Below are positions 15,439 to 23,728 of a stretch of 64,000 nucleotides of DNA, in pieces. The notes under the pieces were generated by a model. The model was not told the origin of the DNA. It searched no databases and saw only the letters and a list, made by a program, of their open reading frames with translations. The number at the start of each line of letters is the position of its first letter. Within the stretch, counting starts at the first letter, position 1. Where the stretch lies: contig CAWKKD010000005.1 in assembly GCA_963850195.1 (NCBI GenBank), forward strand, positions 992,001-1,056,000, read 5' to 3'. The translations under genes and the position numbers were made by a program. This DNA is from Actinoallomurus sp963850195 (GTDB taxonomy: Bacteria > Actinomycetota > Actinomycetes > Streptosporangiales > Streptosporangiaceae).

Positions 15439-16488
15439 CTACTGAAGGTCGATGACGACCTTGACGTCTCCCTTGTCCGCCTCGAAGGCCTCACCGGCGC
15501 GCGCCAGGGGTACCCGGCGCGTGACGAGGCCCTCCAGCCATCCGCGGTCCGCGCGGCCGAGCGCGTCCACGGCCTGCCCGTAGTGCCGGTGGTTCGCGTT
15601 GACCGACCCGAACACCACGTCGTTCTGCAGCACGATCTCCCGGTTGAGCGAGCCCGCGTCGATCTCCATCGGCCGGCCGGTCGGCGACACCCCGGTCAGG
15701 CACACGACGCCCGCGGACGCGTTGTTGGCGATGGCGTCCAGCACGAGCCGCGGAACGCCGGTGGCCTCGATGACGACGTCCGGGCTCGCCTTCGCGGCGA
15801 TGTCCGGAATCGACCCGGTGTGGTACGTCGCGCCCAGCTCACGGACCAGGCGTGGCTTCGGGCCGTCGGTCGCGAGGTCCAGGACGTGTACGTCGAGGCC
15901 GCGCTGTACGCCGAGCAGGGCGGCCAGCAGCCCGATCGGGCCCGCGCCCGCGACGAGCAGGCAGCGCGGCTCGAACCAGGCGCGCGCGCCGATCCGCTCG
16001 ATGTGGTCCCACGCCTTGGCGACGACCGACGTCGGCTCCAGCAGCATGCCGACGCTCTCGAGCGAGGCGTCGAGGCGTACCGCGTAGTCGGCCTCGATGG
16101 TCCACAGTTCGGAGCCGAAGCCCTGCAGCCCCTTGATCCCGCGCTCGGTGTAACGGCCGTTGCGGCACATGTCGAACTCGCGCCGCGCGCAGGCGCCGCA
16201 GGGCTCGGGGTCGGGGCGCCGTACGATGCCGACGACCAGGTCACCCGGGGCGAACCCGCTGTCCTGCGGCGCCTCGCGTACCCGTCCGAGCGACTCGTGG
16301 CCGAGGATCAGCCGGTCGGCGCCCGGCGGCGCCCAGCCGTAGTGGCCGCCGGAGATCTCGCGGTCGGTGCCGCACACGCCGAGCCCGATCCCCTCGACGA
16401 GGAGGTCGTGCTCGCCGGGCACCGGGACGTCCGTCTCGGTCACCCCGAGCGACCCGGGCTGGTGCGGAACCACGGTGAGAGCGCGCAT
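15439..16488 (-). CDS. Glucose/aldose dehydrogenase-type zinc alcohol dehydrogenase
   Basis: 349-residue medium-chain dehydrogenase. Zinc-site features are 'GLGVCGTDREISGG' (Cys about 39), 'LILGHESLG' and the structural-zinc stretch 'PCGACARREFDMC' . The nucleotide-binding glycine motif is 'LVAGAGPIGLLAALL' near residue 185. The C-terminal part with 'FGSVNANHRHYGQAVDAL' is characteristic of the glucose 1-dehydrogenase branch (as in Sulfolobus). It likely oxidises a sugar at C1 with NAD(P). It lies 66 bp downstream of a LacI-type regulator on the same strand, which fits sugar control. Confidence 0.88.
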   Translation of the reverse strand: MRALTVVPHQPGSLGVTETDVPVPGEHDLLVEGIGLGVCGTDREISGGHYGWAPPGADRLILGHESLGRVREAPQDSGFAPGDLVVGIVRRPDPEPCGACARREFDMCRNGRYTERGIKGLQGFGSELWTIEADYAVRLDASLESVGMLLEPTSVVAKAWDHIERIGARAWFEPRCLLVAGAGPIGLLAALLGVQRGLDVHVLDLATDGPKPRLVRELGATYHTGSIPDIAAKASPDVVIEATGVPRLVLDAIANNASAGVVCLTGVSPTGRPMEIDAGSLNREIVLQNDVVFGSVNANHRHYGQAVDALGRADRGWLEGLVTRRVPLARAGEAFEADKGDVKVVIDLQ

Positions 16489-16554
16489 GGATCATCTCCT
16501 TGGGCCGTTGCTGTTCCCCCGGCATCCGAACCGTAACCTGGCATCGGATACGGA

Positions 16555-17562
16555 TCAGGTGCTCTCCCGCAGGATCACCGCGCCGTCGATGGACACGACG
16601 CGAGGGCTCGCCGGCCGCTCCGCGTCGAGCACCATCGAGGCGGCGATCCGGCCCATCTCCGCGAGCGGCAGGCGTACGGTCGTCAGCGACGGCGCGAGGT
16701 CGCGCAGGGTCGGAATGTCGTCGAACCCGGCGACCGCGACGTCCTCCGGCACGCGCGCGCCCCGCTCGCGCAGCGCGGCCATGGCGCCGATCGCCATCAC
16801 GTCGTTGACCGCGAACAGGCACTCCGGCAGCGCGCGCAGCTCGCGGGTGGCCGCGTACCCGCCGTCACGGGTGAACGCCCCCTCGACCACCACCGGCGGC
16901 GGCGCGCCGCAGGCCGCCAGGCCATCGCGGAACCCGGCGACCCGGTCGCGCGCGGCCAGCAGCTCGCCCGGCCCTCCGAGCACCGTGAACCTCGTGAACC
17001 CCCGGCCCGCGAGGGCCTCGGCGAGCGCACGCGCGCCGGCCCGGTTCGCCGGGCGTACCGTGTCGGCGCCCAGCCGGTCCTGGCCCACCACGGCGACCCG
17101 CCCGCCACTCGCGGCGAACGCGGCCAGCTCGTCGGCGAGCAGGCGGGTGTGCGCGGTGTCGGTCGTACGGCTGCCGGCCAGGATCAGGGCCTGCGCTCGC
17201 TGCACCCGCATCGCGGTGACGTACTCCAGCTCGTGCTCCGGGCGGTTCAGGGTGTTGCCGAGGACGAGCAGGCCGCGCGACTCGACCGCCGCGACCGCGC
17301 CCGCCGCGATCTCGGAGAAGTACGGGTCGGAGATGTCGTGGACCAGCAGCCCGATCAGCTCGCTGCGCCCGCGCGCCATCGCCTGGGCGTGCGCGTTGGG
17401 CCGGTAGCCGAGGTCGGCGGCGGCCGACAGCACCCGGTCGCGGTAGTGCGCGCTCACCGTACGCGCACTGCCGTTGATCACCCGGGAGGCCGTCGCCAGC
17501 GACACCCCCGCGCGCCTCGCCACGTCGGACAGCGTCGCGGTGGAGCGCACACCCATGGGCAT
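16555..17562 (-). CDS. LacI family transcriptional regulator
   Basis: 335 residues. The N-terminal helix-turn-helix and hinge are clear: 'ATLSDVARRAGVSLATASRV' (residues 8-27) then 'RPNAHAQAMARGRSELIGLL'. The C-terminal periplasmic-binding-protein-like domain ('DISDPYFSEIAAGAVAAVES', 'AVNDVMAIGAMAALRERG', 'DVAVAGFDDIPT') binds a small ligand, probably a sugar. It is upstream of the aldose dehydrogenase on the same strand and divergent from the expansin-like gene, so it may control carbohydrate use. Met1 or Met3 may be the true start. Confidence 0.93.
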   Translation of the reverse strand: MPMGVRSTATLSDVARRAGVSLATASRVINGSARTVSAHYRDRVLSAAADLGYRPNAHAQAMARGRSELIGLLVHDISDPYFSEIAAGAVAAVESRGLLVLGNTLNRPEHELEYVTAMRVQRAQALILAGSRTTDTAHTRLLADELAAFAASGGRVAVVGQDRLGADTVRPANRAGARALAEALAGRGFTRFTVLGGPGELLAARDRVAGFRDGLAACGAPPPVVVEGAFTRDGGYAATRELRALPECLFAVNDVMAIGAMAALRERGARVPEDVAVAGFDDIPTLRDLAPSLTTVRLPLAEMGRIAASMVLDAERPASPRVVSIDGAVILREST

Positions 17563-17739
17563 CCTCGTTCCGTCGACGTGAGCGGCCCGCGACGCACCAG
17601 CCTAGGCGCATGAAACTTTCATCCCGCACCCCGCTCTGACCTGCGCAGACGTATGGGAGGGTCCGGCCACACTGTCCGGACGCGCGCGCCGATCGTAGGT
17701 TGACGCCATCCACCGGAGCCGGGAAGACGGAGGCCGCCG

Positions 17740-18666
17740 ATGCCCCACCACCGACGAGGAAGACGCGGCTGGGCCACGGCCCTGCTGACCGCGAGCGCGC
17801 TGCTGCTGTGCGGGCCGTCACCGGCCCAGGCGGCACCCGTCACGGGCAACGCGACCTGGTTCACCGGACTCGGGTCGCCGTACGGCGGGTGCGGGCTGCC
17901 CCAGTCCGAGCTGGACAGTCAGGACTTCGTGGCGCTGAACGTCTTCGACACCCCCGGCGACTACGGCGGCCACACGCGGCCGATCCCGCCGTCGGACTCC
18001 GGGCTGATGGGGGCGTTCGACAACGGCCACAACTGCGGCCGGTACGTGAAGGTGACGATCGGCGACAACTGCACCGGCGTCAACGACGGTGCGCCGAACC
18101 AGCCGTTCTGCCGTGGCGGCTCGTGGGCCGCGGACGCGTACAACGGCGCGACCCTCACGATGCTGGTCGCCGACAGCTGCGCCGACGGCAACGCGTGGTG
18201 CCGCGACGACCCGAACCACCTCGACCTCGCCCAGTCCTCGCTCAACCGGTTCGCCAGGGGCGGCGTCCCGGTGGGCGACCTGTACCCGGGCCACTGGAAC
18301 AACCGGCACATCGACTGGGAGTTCGTGCCCGCGCCCGCCTACACCGGTGATCTCCGCATCGGCTTCATCCAGGCCGCCCAGGTCTGGTGGCCGGTCATCT
18401 CGGTGTCGCACCTCGCGAACGGCATCCACGGCGTGCAGTACTACGACGGGACGTCCTGGCGCGACGCGACGATGGACGGCGACATGGGCCAGGACTACGT
18501 GATCGGCCCCACCACGACCGCCGGGACCCACTACGAGATCCGGGTGCGCGACGCGTCCGACACCCTCGTGAACGGCGGCCGGGTGTACGCCTTCTCCCTG
18601 CCTGCGTCCTGCTCGGGCCAGTGCGGCCCGGCGTACACGCCCGTGCAGTACACGACGACCGGTTAG
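17740..18666 (+). CDS. Secreted expansin-like protein (double-psi beta-barrel plus CBM63-like domain)
   Basis: 308 residues with a strong Sec signal peptide (Arg-rich start, hydrophobic core 'ALLTASALLLCGPSPAQA', cleavage near residue 32). The mature N-terminal domain reads like a bacterial expansin barrel: 'NATWFTG', 'GGCGLPQSEL', 'ALNVFDTPGDYGG', 'NCGRYVKVTIGDNC', 'LVADSCADGN', 'HLDLAQSSLNRFA'. The C-terminal part ('HWNNRHIDWEFVPAP' onwards, 'GIHGVQYYDGTSW') resembles the CBM63 domain. Expansins loosen plant cell wall without hydrolysis, so interaction with plant debris is suggested. The tail overlaps the convergent SRPBCC gene by 4 bp. Confidence 0.87.
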   Translation: MPHHRRGRRGWATALLTASALLLCGPSPAQAAPVTGNATWFTGLGSPYGGCGLPQSELDSQDFVALNVFDTPGDYGGHTRPIPPSDSGLMGAFDNGHNCGRYVKVTIGDNCTGVNDGAPNQPFCRGGSWAADAYNGATLTMLVADSCADGNAWCRDDPNHLDLAQSSLNRFARGGVPVGDLYPGHWNNRHIDWEFVPAPAYTGDLRIGFIQAAQVWWPVISVSHLANGIHGVQYYDGTSWRDATMDGDMGQDYVIGPTTTAGTHYEIRVRDASDTLVNGGRVYAFSLPASCSGQCGPAYTPVQYTTTG

Positions 18667-19358
18667 GGGGCGGTGCGCTCCAGCCAGGAGCGCCAGGCGG
18701 CCTCGGCGTCCTTCGGGTCGAGGCCCGCCGTGTAGTGATGGTGGCCGACCGCGATCGGGAGACCGATCGCGGCGCGGCCGTGGAAGCGTACGAGCGCGTC
18801 GCCCGTACGGATCCCGAGGAACGCCGGGGTCAGATAGTCGATGACGCCCTCGACCGGCGGCAGGCCGTCCGGGGTGAGGCGCACCACGTCGCCCACCGAG
18901 GCCGCGTCGGTCAGGCCGAGCTCCCGCAGCAGGGCCGGCCAGGTGCCGTCCGCCGGCGCCTCCGCCTCGGCGTACACGGCGGGCCGCCCGCCGAAGTGGC
19001 GGAGGTACTCCCCCAGCGTGTGGAGGTACATGTCCCAGCCCTGGCCGGTCATGCCCTCGAACTCGTCGGCCCAGTCGCCGTCGAGCATCCCGCTGTGCAC
19101 GAAACGCAGGACCGCACTGCCGCCGTCGCGAGCCTCGACCAGGTAGTCGAACGCCTGGAACGACCCGTCCTCGGCCTCGGGGGTACGGATCCGCAGCCGG
19201 TGCGGCGGGTCCCAGACCTCGGCGCCGGCGCCGTTGGGCGCGGGCTCCATCGGCATGAACCACGCGGCGAGTCCGGGCCCGGTGGCGATCGCCTCCCAGA
19301 CCTGCTCCGGGGTCGCCTCGAGCTCGACCTCCCTGCGCACCTCGAACTCGCGTGACAT
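18663..19358 (-). CDS. SRPBCC domain protein (AHSA1-like)
   Basis: 231 residues from ATG 19358, which has GGAGG about 9 nt upstream inside the preceding gene. The N-terminus 'REVELEATPEQVWEAIATGP' with 'GLAAWFMPMEPAP' and 'GWDMYLHTLGEYLRHFGG' is the AHSA1/START-like fold, often a hydrophobic ligand binder or chaperone activator. The C-terminal 70 residues form an additional segment I cannot assign. It is 1 bp after the ArsR-type regulator stop, a common pairing in which the regulator controls the SRPBCC gene. Confidence 0.88.
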   Translation of the reverse strand: MSREFEVRREVELEATPEQVWEAIATGPGLAAWFMPMEPAPNGAGAEVWDPPHRLRIRTPEAEDGSFQAFDYLVEARDGGSAVLRFVHSGMLDGDWADEFEGMTGQGWDMYLHTLGEYLRHFGGRPAVYAEAEAPADGTWPALLRELGLTDAASVGDVVRLTPDGLPPVEGVIDYLTPAFLGIRTGDALVRFHGRAAIGLPIAVGHHHYTAGLDPKDAEAAWRSWLERTAP

Positions 19359-19359
19359 C

Positions 19360-19962
19360 TCAGGATCCCTCCGTCGCCGCATCGGCCTTGACGCTCGGGT
19401 GCAGGGCGACGACCACCCGGTGGTCGCGCCCGCCCTCGGCGCCCTCGTCGTGGTACTTCGACACCAGCGCGGTGACGGCGCCGGCCAGCTCTTCGGCGAA
19501 CGCCGCGCGGTCGGCCGCCGAGGCGAACCGCACCTCCCCGTCGATCGCGAACGTCGCGAGGCGCTTGCGGGCCTTGGCCGCACCGGTGATGAGGCTGCCC
19601 ACGTCGCGTACGAGCCGGGCGGCCACGGCCAGGAGCCAGCGCGAGGACAGCTGGTCCGGCGAGCGCGCCGGGTCGGGCTGCACGGCCCCGAGCGCGGCCG
19701 GTGAGATCACGTAGGACTGCGCCGTGGCCCGCAGCACGCGCTCGGTGCAGTTGCCCTTCCGGCGTTCCTCGACCAGCTCGACCAGGCCGTGCCGCTCCAG
19801 GGCCCTGAGGTGGTAGTTGACCTTCTGCCGGGGCAGGCCGACCTTGGCGGCCAGCGTCGTGGCCGAGCCGGGCTCGGCCAGCTCGGCCAGCAACCGCGCG
19901 CGTACCGGATCCAGCGACACCCCGGCGGCGGCCGGGTCCTCGATCACCGCGACGTCGAACAT
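19360..19962 (-). CDS. ArsR family helix-turn-helix regulator
   Basis: 200 residues. The winged helix is near the N-terminus: 'LDPVRARLLAELAEPGSATT', 'LAAKVGLPRQKVNYHLRALE', 'HGLVELVEERRKGN'. No cysteine metal site is evident in helix 3, so it is probably not a metal sensor. The C-terminal half contains 'LITGAAKARKRLATFAIDG', seen in regulators paired with SRPBCC proteins. It forms a two-gene operon with the downstream SRPBCC gene (1 bp gap). Confidence 0.9.
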   Translation of the reverse strand: MFDVAVIEDPAAAGVSLDPVRARLLAELAEPGSATTLAAKVGLPRQKVNYHLRALERHGLVELVEERRKGNCTERVLRATAQSYVISPAALGAVQPDPARSPDQLSSRWLLAVAARLVRDVGSLITGAAKARKRLATFAIDGEVRFASAADRAAFAEELAGAVTALVSKYHDEGAEGGRDHRVVVALHPSVKADAATEGS

Positions 19963-19993
19963 ACGGCCACCCTCGCACCGACAACTAATGCTG

Positions 19994-20785
19994 TCAAGGC
20001 GAAGACAGTTGTCGATCGTCAGCGATCTGCTGGATGAGTTCGGTGGAGTCCCGCTGCGACAGCGCGAACGTACGGACCGCCTCCCACGCGGCGGTGAGGC
20101 CGGTGAGGTCTTCGCGGCTGTTGGTGACGATGTCGCGGACCGGGGTTTCGATGAGTCCGACTTCGCCGTCGTCGACGGTCGCGAGCGCGAACGGGCCGAA
20201 CGGGTACGGGTTGTCGGCCGAGCGCAGGATCTGGACGGTCAGGCGGGGTGGTGCGACGAGTTTGATCAGGTGCAGGAGCTGGTCGCGCATGACCGCGGGC
20301 CCACCGTGGTCGCGGTGCAGGACCGCCTCGTCGATCACGCAGTGGAACATCGGGGGTGCTGGGTCCTCCCGGGTCAGGACCCGCTGCCGCTCCATCCGCG
20401 CGTGTACGGCGGTCTCGTCGCCGGACAGCGCGCGGGCGTAGTCCTCGGTCTGGAGCAGGTCGGGGATCAGCGCGACGTGGAAGGTGCGGATGACGGTCGC
20501 CAGCCATTCCTCACCGGACCAGGGGCGGAAGTGGCCTGGCAGGCTCTCGCCGTCGTGCTGCTTGCGGATGGTCATCAGCACGCCGTCGGGGATCTTGAGG
20601 ACGTCCTCGATGGCTGCGAGCTGATCCTCGCGAGGACGGATCTGACCGGTCTCGATATTGCTCAGCCAGGCATTGGTATAGCCGAGCTGCTTGGCCAGCT
20701 CGAGCTGGATCATCCCGGCGTGCTCGCGGAACGCGCGGATCGTACGCCCGAGCGTGATGAGCGTCGGGCTCTGCCGTCTGGTCAC
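19994..20785 (-). CDS. XRE family regulator with DUF5753 domain
   Basis: 263 residues. The N-terminal Cro/C1-type helix-turn-helix is 'LGRTIRAFREHAGMIQLELA' with 'QLGYTNAWLSNIETGQIRP'. The C-terminal DUF5753 domain has its usual landmarks ('TFHVALIPDLLQTEDYARAL', 'RMERQRVL', 'FHCVIDEAVLHRDHGGPAVM', 'LTVQILR'). Such proteins occur in WhiJ/AbaA-like developmental modules of actinomycetes. Its start overlaps the stop of the ATPase gene by 4 bp, so the two are coupled. Confidence 0.92.
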   Translation of the reverse strand: MTRRQSPTLITLGRTIRAFREHAGMIQLELAKQLGYTNAWLSNIETGQIRPREDQLAAIEDVLKIPDGVLMTIRKQHDGESLPGHFRPWSGEEWLATVIRTFHVALIPDLLQTEDYARALSGDETAVHARMERQRVLTREDPAPPMFHCVIDEAVLHRDHGGPAVMRDQLLHLIKLVAPPRLTVQILRSADNPYPFGPFALATVDDGEVGLIETPVRDIVTNSREDLTGLTAAWEAVRTFALSQRDSTELIQQIADDRQLSSP

Positions 20786-21324
20786 CGAACAGATTCCTTC
20801 CTCGTGAGATGTTCGAGTGCGCCCTCGGCCGCCACGCGCACGGCGGCGACCTCGTCATCGCCGAGCGCTATGCGAGGCGCGGGCAGGAGCGCGTGCACGA
20901 CCTTGAAATAGCGGTGGTAGACGGTCCAGGTCAGCCGAGCGACGGCCTCCAGGATCATCAGCCCGCGACCGTCCTCATCGGTGTCACTGGCGACGCGCCG
21001 AACCGGCCCGGACGCACCGGGGTCGCGGACGGAAAGCAGCGTCCACCGCCCCGCCGGACACACACCGACACAGACCGGCCGGTCCTCGCTCCGCCACGGA
21101 TGACCGTTGTCAGCGGCAAGACGCGCGGCGGCCCGGATCGCGTTGGTGACGAGCTCGGACACGGCCAGCTCGACCACGTCCAGGTCGACGGGATACCCGG
21201 CGCAAACACCACGCGCGAAACGCCGGGCTCGCGCGGCGGACTCAGGAATGACCTCCAGCGGCAGCGTGCACGGCCGCAGAGGGTTGCGAATCGGCGCTGG
21301 TGGCGCCGTCGGTACTGACGACAT
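20782..21324 (-). CDS. RsbW-like ATP-binding (HATPase_c_2) protein
   Basis: 180 residues of the anti-sigma/serine-kinase GHKL fold. The N-box is 'ELAVSELVTNAIRAAARL' (about residue 55), followed by 'LLSVRDPGASGP' and the G-box 'EDGRGLMILEAVARLTWTV'. It lacks sensor or membrane regions. In actinomycetes such ATPases are commonly linked to XRE-DUF5753 regulators and DUF397 proteins, as here. The partner is unknown; regulation by protein binding or phosphorylation of an antagonist is inferred. Confidence 0.9.
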   Translation of the reverse strand: MSSVPTAPPAPIRNPLRPCTLPLEVIPESAARARRFARGVCAGYPVDLDVVELAVSELVTNAIRAAARLAADNGHPWRSEDRPVCVGVCPAGRWTLLSVRDPGASGPVRRVASDTDEDGRGLMILEAVARLTWTVYHRYFKVVHALLPAPRIALGDDEVAAVRVAAEGALEHLTRKESVR

Positions 21325-21407
21325 GGGGAGAACCCCCGATCAGGTTGCCGACTGGACGGCTCGGCGGAGTCAGGTTCCGTACTTGGCCAGGATGCACTTT
21401 GCAGTCG

Positions 21408-21437
21408 TATACTTCAAGTGAAAGCTTCACGGTGAAG
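21408..21437. promoter_or_regulatory. Divergent promoter/operator between the two XRE modules
   Basis: Near-palindrome GTGAA-AGC-TTCAC (21418-21430) is nested between CTTCA (21412-21416) and TGAAG (21433-21437). A plus-strand TATACT (21408-21413) with TTGGCC 19 bp upstream could be the promoter for the XRE gene at 21452. An operator overlapping the promoter fits autoregulation. Confidence 0.5.
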
Positions 21438-21451
21438 GGATATGTGACCCG

Positions 21452-22366
21452 ATGTCCGAATCCTGGTCAAGAAGAAGAAGGTCTCTCGCTAACATCGGGC
21501 CCATGCCACGGAGCAGCCCAACTGCACGCCGCCGCGAACTCTCCACCAGGCTGAAGGAGCTGCGCGAGGCGGCCAATGTCAGCGTCGAAGAAGCCGCGAA
21601 GGAGCTGGACTGCTCCAGCGACAAGATCCACTGGATCGAGCGAGCGGACTGGACGAACCCACGTGCGCGCGATGTACGGGACCTGCTCGGCCGGTACGGC
21701 GTCACCGATCAGGCCACGGTCGACGAGCTGATCGGCCTCGCGCGCTCCGGTGGCGAGAAGGACTGGTGGCAGCCCTTCACCCGGAGCCTGTCGAAACGCC
21801 GCTCGAAGTACTCCGCGTACCTTGGGCTGGAGGCCAGCGCCAGCACCATCCTCACGTACCAACTGGCCGTCATCCCGGGCCTGCTCCAGACCGACGACTA
21901 CGCTCGCGCGATCATCCAGGCCGGGCCGGATGAGATCGACGGCACGGAGATCGAGGAGCGCGTCAAGGTGCGCGCCGGGCGCGGCCAGGTCCTCACCGGT
22001 GATGATCCGGCCCAGCTCTGGGCGATCATCGACGAGGCGGCGCTCCGCCGCGTGGTCGGCGGCGCCGACGTCATGCGGGCACAGCTCCGGCATCTGCTCG
22101 AGATGGCCAGGCTGCCGAACATCACGATCCAGGCGCTGAGGTTCGGTGCGGGTGCCCACCCGGCGCTGTCCGGGGCGTTCACCGTGCTGTCGTCGGGCCA
22201 GGGGTATCCGGATGTGGCGTACGTCGAGGCGATCGGCGGAGAGCTGCTCATCGACGGCGTCGACGGGGTGGACCGGTATCACCGGGTGTTCCGGCACTTG
22301 ATCGCCAGGGCCAGCGATCCGGCGGATACGCTTTCAATACTGGACACCGAGGTGACCGGTACCTGA
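21452..22366 (+). CDS. XRE family regulator with DUF5753 domain
   Basis: 304 residues from ATG 21452, or 287 from ATG 21503, which begins closer to the helix-turn-helix. The DNA-binding part is 'RLKELREAANVSVEEAAKEL' with 'DCSSDKIHWIERADW'. DUF5753 follows: 'ILTYQLAVIPGLLQTDDYAR', 'ERVKVRAGRGQVL', 'AIIDEAALRRVVGGADVM', 'ITIQALRFGAGAHPAL'. It is followed 26 bp later by a very short DUF397 gene and is divergent from the ATPase-XRE pair. The role is probably in development or secondary metabolism. Confidence 0.9.
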   Translation: MSESWSRRRRSLANIGPMPRSSPTARRRELSTRLKELREAANVSVEEAAKELDCSSDKIHWIERADWTNPRARDVRDLLGRYGVTDQATVDELIGLARSGGEKDWWQPFTRSLSKRRSKYSAYLGLEASASTILTYQLAVIPGLLQTDDYARAIIQAGPDEIDGTEIEERVKVRAGRGQVLTGDDPAQLWAIIDEAALRRVVGGADVMRAQLRHLLEMARLPNITIQALRFGAGAHPALSGAFTVLSSGQGYPDVAYVEAIGGELLIDGVDGVDRYHRVFRHLIARASDPADTLSILDTEVTGT

Positions 22367-22392
22367 CCACCACCCCGAGAAGGACAACCCTG

Positions 22393-22509
22393 ATGAGCCC
22401 ATCCCACGACGCCCCGGGCGTGGACTGGCGCAAGTCCCGCGTCTCGCAGCAGACCGGCGAGTGTGTCGAGATCGCCGTCGTTCACGAGGCGGACGCGGAC
22501 GAGCGCTGA
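22393..22509 (+). CDS. Truncated DUF397 protein
   Basis: 38 residues from ATG 22393, with AGAAGGA about 9 nt upstream. It reads 'VDWRKSRVSQQTGECVEIAV', the first half of the DUF397 consensus (W-R-K-S ... G-x-C-V-E-V-A), then stops after a short acidic tail. The usual second half ('RDSKDP ... F...EW') is missing. DUF397 proteins normally have 60-80 residues and pair with XRE-DUF5753 regulators. It may be a decayed partner or a minimal functional form. Confidence 0.75.
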   Translation: MSPSHDAPGVDWRKSRVSQQTGECVEIAVVHEADADER

Positions 22510-22525
22510 GCCGCCAGACAGAGAC

Positions 22526-22551
22526 GGCCACCGACGATCGCGTCGGTGGCC
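22526..22551. terminator. Terminator hairpin between DUF397 gene and hisF
   Basis: A perfect 11-bp stem GGCCACCGACG / CGTCGGTGGCC with a 4-nt loop sits between two convergent genes ending at 22509 (+) and 22569 (-). No long T-run follows. Confidence 0.75.
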
Positions 22552-22568
22552 GCTCGCATCGGTGGCGG

Positions 22569-23333
22569 TCAGCGGACCGGGCGGCCTGCCGTGCGGAGGG
22601 CGGCCTTGACGTCTGAGATGGTCAGTTCGCCGAAGTGGAAGACGCTCGCGGCGAGGACGGCGTCGGCGCCGGCTTCGATCGCGGAGGCGAAGTGCTCGAC
22701 GGTGCCCGCGCCGCCGCTCGCGATGACCGGGACGCTCACCACGGCGCGTACGGCGCGCAGCATCTCCAGGTCGAAGCCGCTCTTGGTGCCGTCGGCGTCC
22801 ATGGAGTTGAGCAGGATCTCCCCGATGCCCAGCTCTTCGCCCTGCCTTGCCCACTCGACCGCGTCGATGCCGGTGCCGCGGCGTCCGCCGTGCGTGGTGA
22901 CCTCGAAGCCGGACGGCGTGCCCGCCTCCGTACGGCGGGCGTCGACCGACAGCACGATGCACTGCGAGCCGAACCGGTGCGCGGCCTCGCGGAGGAACTC
23001 CGGGCGGGCGATCGCCGCGGTGTTGACCGACACCTTGTCCGCGCCCGCCCGCAGCAGCCGGTCGATGTCGTCGACCGAGCGGATGCCGCCGCCGACCGTC
23101 AGCGGGATGAACACCTGCTCGGCGGTACGGCGGACCACGTCGTACGTCGTCTCGCGCCCGCCGCTGGAGGCGGTGATGTCTAGGAAGGTCAGCTCGTCCG
23201 CGCCCTCGGCGTCGTAGCGCCGCGCCAGCTCGACCGGATCCCCGGCGTCGCGCAGCTCACGGAAGTTGACGCCCTTGACTACCCGCCCGGCGTCCACGTC
23301 GAGGCACGGGATGACACGGACCGCGACGCTCAT
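22569..23333 (-). CDS. hisF: Imidazole glycerol phosphate synthase cyclase subunit
   Basis: 254 residues, a complete TIM barrel. With HisH it uses glutamine-derived ammonia to form IGP and AICAR from PRFAR. The catalytic aspartates are in 'RVIPCLDVDAGRVVKGVNF' (about residue 12) and 'EILLNSMDADGTKSGFDL' (about residue 130). Phosphate loops 'LTVGGGIRS' and 'VIASGGAG' are present. The ATG at 23333 overlaps the ridA stop by 4 bp. It is the last gene of the his operon and its stop faces a terminator hairpin. Confidence 0.97.
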   Translation of the reverse strand: MSVAVRVIPCLDVDAGRVVKGVNFRELRDAGDPVELARRYDAEGADELTFLDITASSGGRETTYDVVRRTAEQVFIPLTVGGGIRSVDDIDRLLRAGADKVSVNTAAIARPEFLREAAHRFGSQCIVLSVDARRTEAGTPSGFEVTTHGGRRGTGIDAVEWARQGEELGIGEILLNSMDADGTKSGFDLEMLRAVRAVVSVPVIASGGAGTVEHFASAIEAGADAVLAASVFHFGELTISDVKAALRTAGRPVR

Positions 23334-23728
23334 GCACGCTCCTCCAGGGACTCCCGGTAGGCGTCCACCTCGATCTCCACGAGCATCCGCTCGTCGATGA
23401 AGCGGGACACCTCGATCATCGTGGCGGCCGGCCGTACGTCCTTGAAGAACTCCGCGTGCGCCCGGCCCACGCCGTCGGCGTCGGCGATGTCCTTGAGGTA
23501 GAGCCGGGTGCGCACGACGTCCGTACGCGAGGCGCCCGCCTCGTTGAGCGCGTTCATGGCGATCTCCAGGGCGGTACGGGCCTGGCCGTAGGCGTCGCCC
23601 TCGAACCGCACGTCGCCGTCGACCGTGGAGGTGCAGCCCGCCACGAGCACCCACGGGCCCGCGACGACCGCGCGCGCGTAGCCGACGACGTCCTCCCAGG
23701 GGCCGCCCGAGAAGATCCGCCGGATCAC
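23330..23728 (-). CDS. RidA/YjgF-family protein
   Basis: 132 residues from GTG 23728. RidA-family enzymes hydrolyse reactive enamine/imine intermediates, protecting PLP enzymes. The trimeric fold is recognisable: 'GYARAVVAGPWVLVAGCTS', 'DAYGQARTALEIAMNALNEA', 'DVVRTRLYLKDI' with the ligand-binding arginine, and 'ATMIEVSRFIDERMLVEIEV' with the conserved glutamate. The gene is wedged between priA and hisF with 4-bp overlaps at both ends, so it is made as part of the his operon. HisC in this operon is PLP-dependent, which gives a plausible reason for the linkage. Confidence 0.9.
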   Translation of the reverse strand: MIRRIFSGGPWEDVVGYARAVVAGPWVLVAGCTSTVDGDVRFEGDAYGQARTALEIAMNALNEAGASRTDVVRTRLYLKDIADADGVGRAHAEFFKDVRPAATMIEVSRFIDERMLVEIEVDAYRESLEERA

